Source: Glaciecola nitratireducens FR1064
GTDB lineage: Bacteria; Pseudomonadota; Gammaproteobacteria; Enterobacterales; Alteromonadaceae
Length of the DNA: 64,000 nucleotides
Assembly (NCBI RefSeq): GCF_000226565.1
Contig: NC_016041.1
Span: forward strand, 1,984,001 to 2,048,000
Direction: 5' to 3'
A program made the translations under genes and the position numbers. Positions within the stretch are counted from its first letter, which is position 1. Every line of letters begins with the position of its first letter. This document shows positions 1 to 8,027 of the stretch, one piece after another. The notes beneath the pieces are model-generated. The model was given only the letters and a program-made list of their open reading frames with translations. It was not told the DNA's origin and searched no databases.

Positions 1-1
1 T

Positions 2-226
2 TCACAGAATCATGATAATCCTTTTGAAAATTTGTCAGATCGTGAGCTCGAAATCACATTGATGCTGACAAGAGGCACTCGAGTGCCAGAAATTGCATCT
101 AATCTCAATATTACGGCTAAAACAGTGAACACCTATCGGTATCGGATGTTTGATAAGTTGAATGTGAGTTCCGATGTTGAATTAACGCATTTAGCGCTGC
201 GCCATAAGCTGATACAAACCGAATAG
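2..226 (+). CDS. uvrY: Response regulator UvrY/GacA, C-terminal part (5' end outside window)
   Basis: This is the DNA-binding end of a NarL/FixJ-type response regulator. The reading frame is open to the left edge of the window, so the receiver domain lies outside it. What remains is a LuxR-type helix-turn-helix: an S-D-R-E-L-E-I opening, a V-P-E-I-A segment, then T-V-N-T-Y-R-Y-R recognition-helix residues. The order uvrY-uvrC-pgsA-tRNA is the classical gammaproteobacterial arrangement, and uvrC follows after 2 nt. In that family UvrY/GacA is phosphorylated by BarA/GacS and activates Csr small RNAs. The family is secure; the sensor partner is not visible here. Confidence 0.9.
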   Translation, partial: SQNHDNPFENLSDRELEITLMLTRGTRVPEIASNLNITAKTVNTYRYRMFDKLNVSSDVELTHLALRHKLIQTE

Positions 227-228
227 CG

Positions 229-2055
229 ATGAGTGAAGACGTTTTATTTGATTCAGAGGCCTTTCTCAAGAACCTGACTTCGAAGCCTGGTGTTTACAGA
301 ATGTATAACATTAGAGAAGAAGTCATTTATGTAGGCAAGGCTAAAAATCTAAAGAAACGAGTTAGTTCATACTTTCGCAAAAATGTAGACAGCGTAAAAA
401 CTCAATCGCTTGTTACGCATATCGCAAAAATGGACGTGACGGTTGTTTCAAGTGAAACCGAAGCGTTTATACTAGAAAATAATTTCATAAAAAAATATCG
501 TCCGCGTTACAACGTGGTGTTGCGTGACGATAAATCATACCCTTTTATATTCCTGTCTGAACACGAACACCCGCGACTGAGCTTCCATCGTGGCACAAAA
601 AAACTAAAAGGTACCTATTTTGGCCCATATCCTAGCGCGTGGGCGGTAAGAGAAAGCCTCAGATCCATGCAACGAATATTTCCAATCAGACAGTGCGAAG
701 ACAGCTATTATAGAGCTCGCAGCAGACCCTGTTTGCAATATCAAATGAAGCGCTGTTCAGCACCTTGTGTCGCTGGTTATGTAAGCGACGAAGAGTATCG
801 AGAACAAGTAAACTTAGCTACACTATTTCTCAGAGGAAAGAATTCTGAAGTGATAGCTTCGTTAGTCGACAAAATGGAGCAGGCAAGTATCGCCTTAAAC
901 TTTGAGGCAGCTGCTCGTTATAGAGATCAAATTAGCGCACTGCGTCGCATACAAGAACAACAGTTTGTGACTGGTAATCAGCAAGAAATGGATGTATTTG
1001 GTTTTGCCTTTAAAAATGGTTACGCCTGCGTCCAAGGCCTTTTTATTCGCGATAGCCAGTTGTTGGGCAGTAAGTCATTTTTTCCTAAAATTCCGCGAGA
1101 TATAGATGGTGAGACCGTCTTTCAGTCTTTCATTCTGCAATTTTATCTTGCAGGAAATAAGACTATTCCTAGACAGATTGTTATTCCAATGAAGTTTCCA
1201 GAAATGGAAGATATCGAAAAAGTGCTGACAACTGAAGCTGGCTACAAAGTTAAATTCTTTGAGGGAGTGAGAGACGAAAAAAGGCAATATTTGCAGTTAG
1301 CAAACAAGAACGCCGACAATTCACTCGAAACTCAACAAAATCAGCAGAAATCGATGTTTGCACGATTTGTCGATTTAGAAAAAGCGATTGAAAGAGATAC
1401 ACCCATTAGTAGAATGGAATGCTTTGACATAAGTCACACCTCGGGACAGCAAACCGTTGCTTCATGCGTTGTTTTTAACCGCGACGGTCCATTAAAGAGC
1501 GATTATAGAACCTTTAACATTGAAGGTATTACTCCGGGAGATGATTACGCAGCAATGGCACAAGCATTGAAGCGCCGTTACAAGTCGCCTAACGCAGACG
1601 CTAAGCTACCCGATATATTATTCATAGACGGTGGCAAAGGGCAGCTTTCACAAGCAGAAGCGCATTTTGAAGACTGGCCAGCCGAATTCAAACCCATGCT
1701 TATTGGTGTGGCTAAGGGCAGCAGTAGAAAAGCCGGACTAGAAACATTGATAAGAGCCGGCTCGTACGAAACTATTCCGATGGAAAGTGATTCTCCTGGT
1801 TTACATTTAATCCAACATATTAGAGACGAATCGCATCGTTTTGCGATATCAGGGCATCGAAATAGAAGGCAGAAAGTCAAGAAAACGTCGACCTTAGAGG
1901 GTATATCAGGCGTAGGCCCGAAGAAACGACAGGCTTTATTGAAATATTCAGGTGGTCTGCAGGGTCTTAAAAAAGCGAGTAAGCAAGAAATTAGCAAGGT
2001 TCCTGGGATAAGCGAGGAACTTGCCGATATCATATACGATCATTTGCATTCTTAA
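229..2055 (+). CDS. uvrC: Excinuclease ABC subunit C
   Basis: UvrC makes both incisions around UvrB-bound lesions in nucleotide excision repair. The 608-aa protein has the full family layout: an N-terminal GIY-YIG nuclease (about residues 15-95, with G-V-Y-R-M and I-Y-V-G-K-A), a UVR domain for UvrB contact near 205-240, the RNase H-like second nuclease (about 380-540, with E-C-F-D-I-S-H and F-I-D-G-G-K-G-Q), and two helix-hairpin-helix motifs at the C-terminus (G-I-S-G-V-G-P and K-V-P-G-I-S). Length and motifs look intact. The ATG lies 2 nt after the uvrY stop, which suggests translational coupling. Confidence 0.98.
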   Translation: MSEDVLFDSEAFLKNLTSKPGVYRMYNIREEVIYVGKAKNLKKRVSSYFRKNVDSVKTQSLVTHIAKMDVTVVSSETEAFILENNFIKKYRPRYNVVLRDDKSYPFIFLSEHEHPRLSFHRGTKKLKGTYFGPYPSAWAVRESLRSMQRIFPIRQCEDSYYRARSRPCLQYQMKRCSAPCVAGYVSDEEYREQVNLATLFLRGKNSEVIASLVDKMEQASIALNFEAAARYRDQISALRRIQEQQFVTGNQQEMDVFGFAFKNGYACVQGLFIRDSQLLGSKSFFPKIPRDIDGETVFQSFILQFYLAGNKTIPRQIVIPMKFPEMEDIEKVLTTEAGYKVKFFEGVRDEKRQYLQLANKNADNSLETQQNQQKSMFARFVDLEKAIERDTPISRMECFDISHTSGQQTVASCVVFNRDGPLKSDYRTFNIEGITPGDDYAAMAQALKRRYKSPNADAKLPDILFIDGGKGQLSQAEAHFEDWPAEFKPMLIGVAKGSSRKAGLETLIRAGSYETIPMESDSPGLHLIQHIRDESHRFAISGHRNRRQKVKKTSTLEGISGVGPKKRQALLKYSGGLQGLKKASKQEISKVPGISEELADIIYDHLHS

Positions 2056-2116
2056 TTGAGTCTGTTCTGGTATCATATTCCGAGAGAAGAGTTTTAAACC
2101 AAGGTATGTAGTTATT

Positions 2117-2686
2117 ATGTGGACCATCCCCAACATTATCACCATGTTCAGAGTCCTTCTGATACCAGTATTTGTTCTTGTCTATTTTCTTGATTGGCGA
2201 TGGGCTCATCAGGCTGGCGCATTTATATTTTGGTTTGCAGCTATAACCGATTGGTTTGATGGATATCTGGCCAGAAAACTAAAGCAGTCAACACCTTTTG
2301 GTGCTTTCCTTGATCCGGTTGCCGATAAATTAATTGTTGCAGCAGCGTTGCTCATGGTAACGCACACTTATGCTAGCGTGTGGATTACTGTCCCTGCCAT
2401 TGCCTTGTTGATGCGTGAAATTTATGTATCGGCTTTACGCGAATGGATGGGGCAGTATGGAAGTGCTTCAGTTGTTAAGGTGTCATTTATCGGGAAATCT
2501 AAAACGATGGCGCAAATGCTCGCGTTAATCGGATTATTATCTGGTTTAGAGGAGTTCATGGGCTTTCCGATCTATTGGGTCACGCTAGGGAAAATTCTAC
2601 TTTATTTTTCTGCAGTGCTATCGGTCTGGTCTATGGTTGTTTACACCAAAGCCGCGTGGAAGCAACTTAGTCAGGTAAAAGCTTAG
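2117..2686 (+). CDS. pgsA: CDP-diacylglycerol--glycerol-3-phosphate 3-phosphatidyltransferase
   Basis: PgsA commits CDP-diacylglycerol to phosphatidylglycerol synthesis in the inner membrane. The CDP-alcohol phosphotransferase signature D-G-x2-A-R-x8-G-x3-D-x3-D is complete (D-G-Y-L-A-R ... G-A-F-L-D-P-V-A-D, about residues 50-75). The 189-aa length and the multi-pass hydrophobic profile fit the family. It lies 61 nt after uvrC, so one transcript is likely. Its stop is followed by the promoter of the tRNA cluster. Confidence 0.97.
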   Translation: MWTIPNIITMFRVLLIPVFVLVYFLDWRWAHQAGAFIFWFAAITDWFDGYLARKLKQSTPFGAFLDPVADKLIVAAALLMVTHTYASVWITVPAIALLMREIYVSALREWMGQYGSASVVKVSFIGKSKTMAQMLALIGLLSGLEEFMGFPIYWVTLGKILLYFSAVLSVWSMVVYTKAAWKQLSQVKA

Positions 2687-2764
2687 TTTTCAGTCGTTTC
2701 AGTGCAAAATAGCAGCGAACTGTACAATTTTTAATGAAACAGTATATTTCTTTAAGATTTAGTG

Positions 2765-2792
2765 TTGACAGGTTTGTTTTTGAGGGTAGAAT
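2765..2792 (+). promoter_or_regulatory. Sigma-70 promoter of the tRNA-Gly/tRNA-Cys operon
   Basis: A perfect -35 hexamer TTGACA (2765-2770) is followed by a 16-bp spacer and a TAGAAT -10 box (2787-2792). It lies 17 nt before tRNA-Gly. The C-rich discriminator after the -10 box is usual for stable-RNA promoters under growth-rate or stringent control. Position and near-consensus boxes make this a firm call; the start site is inferred. Confidence 0.8.
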
Positions 2793-2809
2793 GCACCCCA
2801 CATTTCGAG

Positions 2810-2885
<76 letters not shown>

Positions 2886-2923
2886 ATCTCTTGATTGACG
2901 AAATGTAAAAGCAACAATGTTGC

Positions 2924-2997
2924 GGCGGAATGGCAGAATGGCTATGCAGCGGATTGCAAATCCGTGGATCTCGGTTCGACTCCGGGTTCCGCCTCCA
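2924..2997 (+). tRNA. tRNA-Cys (GCA), integration target of the adjacent element
   Basis: A complete 74-nt cloverleaf: acceptor GGCGGAA/TTCCGCC, anticodon loop TTGCAAA (GCA), T-loop TTCGACT, encoded CCA. It equals E. coli cysT. Its last 15 nt recur at 11348-11362, so the present 3' end is the attL copy and the tRNA sequence is fully restored. Integration at a tRNA 3' end is typical of tyrosine recombinases such as the one encoded 200 bp downstream. Confidence 0.98.
2983..2997. repeat. attL core (15-bp direct repeat)
   Basis: The sequence CGGGTTCCGCCTCCA forms the T-arm/acceptor 3' end of tRNA-Cys and is identical to 11348-11362. The flanking bases differ on both sides, so the shared core is exactly 15 bp. 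The element between the two copies opens with an integrase gene. Confidence 0.93.
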
Positions 2998-3052
2998 ATG
3001 CTCATATCACCCAGTACCACAACACACCGCAAGCAACTGATTCACATAGAAT

Positions 3053-3078
3053 AATCCACTTTTGAGTGGATTTTTTTA
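3053..3078 (+). terminator. Rho-independent terminator behind tRNA-Cys
   Basis: The stem AATCCACT / AGTGGATT with a TTTG loop is followed by a run of T. It lies inside the element (56 nt past attL), so the element itself seems to supply the terminator for the truncated tRNA-Gly-Cys transcript and to insulate the integrase gene from it. Confidence 0.85.
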
Positions 3079-3115
3079 CGCCTGAATTTCACCACTATTC
3101 GTGTGCTACCAGCAC

Positions 3116-3185
3116 TTTTGTTGGTACTTTTACTTTGCATGTACCAACAAATTTGTAGTATCTTAAAAATGTACCATCAAATTTA
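3116..3185. repeat. Left-end integrase/regulator arm-type repeats (GTACCAACAAA motif)
   Basis: An 11-bp inverted repeat (TTTGTTGGTAC at 3117-3127, GTACCAACAAA at 3141-3151) is followed 30 nt on by a third, near-identical copy (GTACCATCAAA at 3171-3181). The same TTGGTAC motif recurs twice near the right end (11265-11285). Repeats shared by both ends of an integrated element and adjoining int are what integrase arm sites or AlpA operators look like; which of the two binds is inference. The last copy lies just before the integrase start, so autoregulation is possible. Confidence 0.65.
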
Positions 3186-3195
3186 GGAATATCAC

Positions 3196-4452
3196 ATGCC
3201 CTTAACTAGCATGGCTTTGGTTAACACCAAGCCACGGGATAAAGATTACAAGCTGACAGATGGCAAAGGACTCTATCTGCTTGTCAAAACAAATAGCGCA
3301 AAATACTGGAGATGGTCTTACAGGTTTGAAGGTAAACAAAAGACTATGGCTTTCGGTGTTTACCCTGAAGTAACTTTAAAACAAGCAAGAGATAAACGAG
3401 ACAATGCTCGTACTCTTTTAGCTAACGATATAGATCCCCAGCAAGAAGCAAAGAATATTAGGATAAAACGTACTGAGGAAGAACAGGAGTCTGTCTTAAT
3501 ATCAAAAGTGCTTGATGATTTCTTTAAACACTATTCAGATGGTAAAGACCCTAAAACAATAACTAAAGCAGAAGGTCTGATACGTAACTGGATTAAACCA
3601 AAGATTGGGACTATTGGTTGTAGAGAGATAACAGCACAGAAAGTACTTGGCTTAATTCAAGATATTGAAAAAGAGAACAAGAGAGCTACTGCACATAAAG
3701 TTGCAGCGTTGCTTAATCAGTTCTTTGCTTACTGTATTGCAGAACCCTCGGTGCCGATTGATCGCAATTGGCTTAATGATATAAAAACCCTGATCAAGAC
3801 AGCTCCTGAGTCGCATCACCCTGCGTTGATAACCCCACAAGAGGTTGGCAGACTACTTTGTGATATGCACAGCTCTAAGTCGTACTGGCTTACTGTAATA
3901 GCTATGAGACTCTCATTGCATTGGTTCATCAGACCAGGAGAACTGAGAACGCTTAAATGGGAGAATGTTAATTGGGATTTGAACTGTATTCAGATTGATA
4001 AAGCCAATATGAAAAAGACTTCTATGAGTCAGGATCATTGGGTTCCACTGAGTGATCAAGCCAAGAAGATGTTGACGTTTATTAAAGATAACAATAGACC
4101 TTCAGCTTATGTCTTTCCTTCAATTAGATGTTTAGCCAAACCAATGAGTGAAAATACGGTTAACACCGCAATAAGAAAAATGGGTTATGTAGGTAAACAG
4201 ACTGCCCACGGGTTACGAGCCACGGCTCGAACCCTGTTAGATGAAGAGTTGTCTCAGAACCCAGAATACATTGAACATCAGTTAGCCCATAAGGTTAAAG
4301 ATGTAAATGGTAGGGCGTACAACAGAACAACTAAGTTAGATGAACGAAGAGTCATGTTACAAATGTGGTCGGACTACCTTGACGATTTGGAGTTTAAAAC
4401 ACAGAACAATATAGAAATTAAATCTAAGTACGAAAATTCACTTAAGGGATAA
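3196..4452 (+). CDS. P4-type tyrosine recombinase/integrase
   Basis: This 418-aa site-specific recombinase has an N-terminal DUF4102-type arm-binding domain (about 1-90, including the G-K-G-L-Y-L-L-V motif), a central SAM-like core-binding region (about 105-190), and a C-terminal catalytic domain. Catalytic residues are visible as R246 in R-P-G-E-L, H338-x-x-R341 in H-G-L-R, H365 in L-A-H-K and the nucleophile Y375 in R-A-Y-N-R. An AGGA ribosome-binding site precedes the ATG. Its place beside tRNA-Cys and attL shows it is the integrase of this element. It appears intact, so excision may still be possible. Confidence 0.96.
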   Translation: MPLTSMALVNTKPRDKDYKLTDGKGLYLLVKTNSAKYWRWSYRFEGKQKTMAFGVYPEVTLKQARDKRDNARTLLANDIDPQQEAKNIRIKRTEEEQESVLISKVLDDFFKHYSDGKDPKTITKAEGLIRNWIKPKIGTIGCREITAQKVLGLIQDIEKENKRATAHKVAALLNQFFAYCIAEPSVPIDRNWLNDIKTLIKTAPESHHPALITPQEVGRLLCDMHSSKSYWLTVIAMRLSLHWFIRPGELRTLKWENVNWDLNCIQIDKANMKKTSMSQDHWVPLSDQAKKMLTFIKDNNRPSAYVFPSIRCLAKPMSENTVNTAIRKMGYVGKQTAHGLRATARTLLDEELSQNPEYIEHQLAHKVKDVNGRAYNRTTKLDERRVMLQMWSDYLDDLEFKTQNNIEIKSKYENSLKG

Positions 4453-4453
4453 A

Positions 4454-4909
4454 ATGAAGAAGTTACTTGTAGGATTGTTAGTAGTTGGCTTAACTGGTTG
4501 TGCAACAGGCCCAACTAAGAAAGTTATGACACCGGATGTGTACTTACTGTTCGCAAACATTTGGGCTGATAATGTAGGTTGTTACCAGAAAAACTATATA
4601 TCTCCTCAACAATATGCTGAAGGTATAGATAGTTTTTCTCACGTACTAAATACTTGGGTTTACGATGTTGACAGGATGAAGGAAGAAATTGATATTCGAT
4701 TTAGATTTTTGATCACTAATGCTAGTAACTGTAAGAATCATGAATTTGCATTAACTCAGGTAAAAAGCGCCAGTGACAAGGCTAAGGGACGAGAACAGAG
4801 GTATGTGGAAAATTATAATAAATCTTTAGAGTCATTTGCTAACTCAATGAATCCTCCTAGAGTAAAGACTACCTGCCTGACGACAGGTAGCCTAACAATG
4901 TGTAACTAG
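4454..4909 (+). CDS. Small lipoprotein of the island, unknown function
   Basis: The 151-aa protein starts with a short basic stretch, a hydrophobic segment and a lipobox (L-T-G-C near residue 16), so it is likely a lipid-anchored envelope protein. The mature part is hydrophilic with four cysteines, two close to the C-terminus (T-T-C-L-T ... M-C-N). The ATG follows the integrase stop by 1 nt, so the two are probably co-translated. No family was recognised. It could be a cargo gene altering the host surface. A CTACCTG/CAGGTAG hairpin lies inside its last codons (4869-4890). Confidence 0.75.
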   Translation: MKKLLVGLLVVGLTGCATGPTKKVMTPDVYLLFANIWADNVGCYQKNYISPQQYAEGIDSFSHVLNTWVYDVDRMKEEIDIRFRFLITNASNCKNHEFALTQVKSASDKAKGREQRYVENYNKSLESFANSMNPPRVKTTCLTTGSLTMCN

Positions 4910-5139
4910 CTTTCAACAGCTACTTCAAGTGGTGCAGCATTTTCTGCTTGCGCCTGAGTTTCTTGAAGTTTGTCTTGAACTGCTCTAGCAACAATAAAGG
5001 CTGCGTAATGGCGGCCTTTATCTTCTTCGCTAAGTTCCACAAATGCTTGTGTATTTGGTAACACTAAGTCTTCCGAAAAATTCATTTCAATATCAGAAGA
5101 TTGGTTAGTATCCGGTGTAATCGTGATTTTGATTTCCAT
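4906..5139 (-). CDS. Hypothetical 77-aa acidic protein of the island
   Basis: This small, acidic, alanine/glutamate-rich protein ends convergent with, and overlapping by 4 nt, the lipoprotein gene. It is the last gene of the leftward island operon, 34 nt after the AlpA-like gene. An AAGGAACACC stretch before the ATG can serve as ribosome-binding site. The central H-Y-A-A-F-I-V-A-R-A-V segment predicts a helix. No homologous family is recognised. Confidence 0.6.
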   Translation of the reverse strand: MEIKITITPDTNQSSDIEMNFSEDLVLPNTQAFVELSEEDKGRHYAAFIVARAVQDKLQETQAQAENAAPLEVAVES

Positions 5140-5173
5140 GGTGTTCCTTAAAGGGTTTAATTAAAGGGGATCG

Positions 5174-5404
5174 TTATTGATCCCTTTGTTGTATTTTTGT
5201 ATCAATCCAATCTTGAATTTCGTTATCTACCCAGCCTACAATTTTGCCCGTAAGGTTTACTGGTCTGGGGAATTCGTTTCGTTTGATTAGATCATAGAGA
5301 TGCGTCTGTCCAATGCCACATAACTGCAATACTTCTTTTCTTCTCAGTATGCGGGTAAGTGGAATGACTCTCTCTTTTAAGAATGGTTCTAGGGTGGTAG
5401 TCAT
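5174..5404 (-). CDS. AlpA-family transcriptional regulator / excisionase-like protein
   Basis: A 76-aa MerR-like winged helix-turn-helix protein of the AlpA type: L-R-R-K-E-V-L-Q-L-C-G-I-G, then T-H-L-Y-D-L-I-K-R-N-E-F-P-R-P-V, then V-G-W-V-D-N-E-I-Q-D-W-I. The R-x-E-F-P-x-P motif and the W-x-x-x-E-I-x-x-W-I ending are diagnostic of the family. The start is the ATG at 5404, which has a GGAG site, rather than an upstream GTG. In P4-type elements AlpA activates int expression and can promote excision; by analogy it probably acts on the TTGGTAC repeats near int. Confidence 0.88.
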   Translation of the reverse strand: MTTTLEPFLKERVIPLTRILRRKEVLQLCGIGQTHLYDLIKRNEFPRPVNLTGKIVGWVDNEIQDWIDTKIQQRDQ

Positions 5405-5500
5405 ACCATCTCCATTGAGTTGTAACACGACCAGAAGGGGTCTTTAAAGGCTAACCTCGGTTTCCCGCTGCCTCATGGCTGGTGTTACCGCCTTGGTTTA

Positions 5501-5674
5501 TTAAACTACAAAGTCAGCAAGCTTGGTTTTAAGCTTGTTGGCTAGTCTAAGATCATCAGCTGCTTGCGATAGCATCAGTTCACGCTCATTGACTTCAGAC
5601 TCTTGCTTGGCAATGTACTTGTCTAGCTTTGTCTTGATTACTTCAAATGCTTTAATCAGGGAATTAATAGCCAT
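5501..5674 (-). CDS. 57-aa helical protein coupled to the SPFH gene
   Basis: A short open frame starts M-A-I-N-S-L-I-K-A-F and continues with a charged, heptad-like helical pattern rich in K, E and L. Its ATG overlaps the stop of the SPFH gene in a TAATG arrangement, which argues for translational coupling and hence for a real gene. It has no membrane segment and no recognised family. A coiled-coil partner of the SPFH protein is one possibility, but that is speculation from the coupling only. Confidence 0.6.
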   Translation of the reverse strand: MAINSLIKAFEVIKTKLDKYIAKQESEVNERELMLSQAADDLRLANKLKTKLADFVV

Positions 5675-6561
5675 TACGATTTGCTCCGCATATCTAGGAT
5701 AGGTGTTGAACCACCACCTAAGATTGTGTGTGGTAATTTACCATCCCAGTTCTGAGCTTCAGTTAACTTTATGATAAGAGGATTACCATTAAGTGCTTTG
5801 GCTTTCGCTGTGATAGCAGATGCTTCAGCAATACCTTTGATACGAGTTGACTCAGCTTCAGCAATTGCGACTAGAGTAATACCATCAGCTTTCGCTTTAG
5901 CAGTATTCACATCACGCTGTGCTTCAAGGTTTTGACGAGCTAATCTATGTTGCTCGGCATCAGCTAAGTTCTTCTCAGTCTGCTTGGTTTCAATTGAGTT
6001 CAAGTACTTTTGAGGTAATTGGATGTTCTCAATTTGAATGTTGTCCACAGTGACTGGGAAGCCTTCCATCTCGTCCATTAGTAGACGCTCAATTCCAGCA
6101 ATAGCAGCCGCACGGTCTTGTATAAGAGCTTCTGCGGTGTACTTTGGAATGATGTCCTTAGTGGCTGATCTAAATCTTGGATCTAGTATGCGTTGTTCAA
6201 ACTGAGTTAGGCCACCATATTGCTTGAACAAATCCAATGCAGAGGATCTTTCTACCGTCCAGTTAACTGAGACAGCAACTGTAACCGGCATTTGTTCAGC
6301 AGTACTTGAAGCCATGTTCTCTTCGTTCTTGCGAGTACGCACTTCGATCTCTTCAACAGAGTCGATCATCGGTACTTTGAAGTGAATACCAGGGTTTACT
6401 TGATACTTGGCTTCACTGAATCGCTTAACGATACCAATGTGGCCTTCTTCAACTGTGAAGAATGTACCAAGTAATATAGGGAAAACCACAACCGCTACAA
6501 TTGCTAATGTGATGTATCGCTTAATTCGTTTCACTGCTGCTGCTTGATCTTGTTCGTACAT
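5674..6561 (-). CDS. SPFH/prohibitin-family membrane protein
   Basis: The 295-aa protein has one N-terminal transmembrane helix (about residues 17-37), then an SPFH/band-7 domain beginning V-E-E-G-H-I-G-I-V-K-R-F and running to about 200, then an alanine/glutamate-rich helical region (about 200-265) typical of prohibitin-like oligomerisation. SPFH proteins form ring assemblies on membranes and control proteases or membrane domains. Homologues occur in phage genomes, which fits the neighbours dUTPase and ThyX. It starts 2 nt after the dUTPase stop and overlaps the next gene, so it belongs to the leftward operon. Its role here is unknown. Confidence 0.88.
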   Translation of the reverse strand: MYEQDQAAAVKRIKRYITLAIVAVVVFPILLGTFFTVEEGHIGIVKRFSEAKYQVNPGIHFKVPMIDSVEEIEVRTRKNEENMASSTAEQMPVTVAVSVNWTVERSSALDLFKQYGGLTQFEQRILDPRFRSATKDIIPKYTAEALIQDRAAAIAGIERLLMDEMEGFPVTVDNIQIENIQLPQKYLNSIETKQTEKNLADAEQHRLARQNLEAQRDVNTAKAKADGITLVAIAEAESTRIKGIAEASAITAKAKALNGNPLIIKLTEAQNWDGKLPHTILGGGSTPILDMRSKS

Positions 6562-6563
6562 AA

Positions 6564-7253
6564 TTACGCTGCTTCCGTTTTCGTTGCTAGTTTGTATATA
6601 CGACCTAATGCATCGTATAAGTGGGTTTCAAAATCATCTACTGTCGCATCAAGCTCTTGTAGTATTTCGGTTAGGTGTTCGTTGTCTTCACGACCAGCCC
6701 AAATCTTTTGATAAGTGCCATCTTTATAGCCGTTATCCTGTCTAAAGAAGTTAAGCACGTTCTTACCGATGTACTGCTTATACAGGTCATCAGTAGTCAT
6801 ACCGCTGCGTTCTACGATAAGTAAGAAGACATGTGTTGGCATCAATCCAGAAGCGCAAGAACCTGCAAAGAGCTTAAGTAATTCAACTAATGTCATGCCT
6901 GCCGGTTTTACAGGTAAGCCATTAAAGCTATCTGTGGTAGTTACACCGATCTTGGTTTCTTCTATCAGCTCAAGCATGATTTCGGATATTGTATCAATAG
7001 AGCCGTGGCAGCCTTCTTCCATAACTCCTGAAAGGATAAAGTGCCAAATATCTACAAGCTCCATCTGGAGTTGATCCATGTCTGGTTCTTGATGTTTCCA
7101 CCATTTCCAGCCGTGATGATCAATAGCTTCAGTAGCTTCCATCATTGCAGCCAGTGACCAGTCATTACCTGCTTGTAGCCAATCTGAGTTGACTTTGTAG
7201 TTCATGCTGTTTTGTAAAGTCAGCATTGTTACCATTTGTTTTTTATTAAACAT
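6564..7253 (-). CDS. Dimeric dUTPase (dUTPase_2, all-alpha NTP pyrophosphatase)
   Basis: This 229-aa protein belongs to the all-alpha dUTPase/dUDPase family that hydrolyses dUTP to dUMP, lowering uracil in DNA and feeding dTMP synthesis. Visible motifs: E-A-I-D-H-H-G-W-K-W-W-K near residue 41-52, the metal-binding E-x2-D in Q-M-E-L-V-D-I-W-H-F (about 64-73), and the late N-G-Y-K-D-G-T-Y-Q-K-I-W with G-R-E-D-N. It sits directly downstream of ThyX, the next enzyme of the pathway. The family is common in phages, unlike the trimeric Dut of most gammaproteobacterial chromosomes. Confidence 0.88.
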   Translation of the reverse strand: MFNKKQMVTMLTLQNSMNYKVNSDWLQAGNDWSLAAMMEATEAIDHHGWKWWKHQEPDMDQLQMELVDIWHFILSGVMEEGCHGSIDTISEIMLELIEETKIGVTTTDSFNGLPVKPAGMTLVELLKLFAGSCASGLMPTHVFLLIVERSGMTTDDLYKQYIGKNVLNFFRQDNGYKDGTYQKIWAGREDNEHLTEILQELDATVDDFETHLYDALGRIYKLATKTEAA

Positions 7254-7313
7254 GATTATCCTAATCTGTGGTGTGTGTGGGGGAGGTTGCTAGTCTTTCC
7301 TAGCAGTCAAAGT

Positions 7314-8027
7314 TTAAGAGGTTAAAGCGGCCCAACTATGAGGAAATAATGGCGCAATAACATCGTTCACTTGTTTAGCAAGATCTTGGATCTCACCTTG
7401 TGCATCAGACTTAGAACGTTTGTTTACGAAGTTAGCGAAGCTAACTAAGTTACCCGTCCAAACCCAATTGACTTCACAGCCTTGTGGTAGAACAAATCGT
7501 GCTTGTTCTTCAGCTACACCTAGTTCTAGTAGGTAATCATAATTAGAAACGGCATCACTCATAACACCATCGTAAAATGACTGAAGCTTAGTTTGAGTGC
7601 TTGGATCAAATGCTTCACCGCTGCCCTGCTTTTTATCACTAGCTTGCTGCCTAAAAGTAGGCGTAAAGTAATCAGGAGCAGTGCTAATGTAGCGTCTGGA
7701 TTCCTCATTCTCAATCAAACCCACTTTGTGCTTAAACGCTTGAGTTCTGATTGGGATAGGTGCTTGCATACGCAACGTAATTGCTGTGTGTGCGAACGGA
7801 GTCCAGTGATGATGCTTGGCTAAGAATTTGATCAGTCCTACGTCTTTGCCACGTATTACTTTTGGTGGATCTAAAAAGTCTTTACTAATACCGTCTTGGA
7901 CTTTTAATTCCACCTCATTACCATCTTCATCTAAGTAGACATAAGATGACGTTTTATTGAAGCTCACTCTAGCAGCGTTAACTACTGAGAGGTCATTGCC
8001 CATACGGTCTACGTATTCAGCTTTCAT
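7314..8027 (-). CDS. thyX: Flavin-dependent thymidylate synthase ThyX
   Basis: ThyX methylates dUMP to dTMP using methylene-tetrahydrofolate, NADPH and FAD. The 237-aa sequence shows the usual blocks: A-A-R-V-S-F near residue 18-23, H-H-H-W-T-P-F-A-H-T (about 71-80), and the signature region R-T-Q-A-F-K-H-K-V-G-L-I-E-N-E-E-S-R-R-Y. The canonical R-H-R-x7-S motif reads K-H-K-x7-S here, a conservative departure. A Q-G-C-E-V-N segment and the late R-S-K-S-D-A-Q stretch also fit. Its ATG overlaps the RNA ligase stop (TAATG), so it is translationally coupled. Confidence 0.92.
   Translation of the reverse strand: MKAEYVDRMGNDLSVVNAARVSFNKTSSYVYLDEDGNEVELKVQDGISKDFLDPPKVIRGKDVGLIKFLAKHHHWTPFAHTAITLRMQAPIPIRTQAFKHKVGLIENEESRRYISTAPDYFTPTFRQQASDKKQGSGEAFDPSTQTKLQSFYDGVMSDAVSNYDYLLELGVAEEQARFVLPQGCEVNWVWTGNLVSFANFVNKRSKSDAQGEIQDLAKQVNDVIAPLFPHSWAALTS

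Noticed and set aside
1578-2033. 151-codon open frame antisense to uvrC
   Set aside because: Lies wholly inside uvrC, has no ribosome-binding site or family signature, and its composition is the mirror of uvrC codons.
4869-4890. CTACCTG/CAGGTAG hairpin as terminator of the island lipoprotein
   Set aside because: It lies inside the coding region before the stop and has no T-run.
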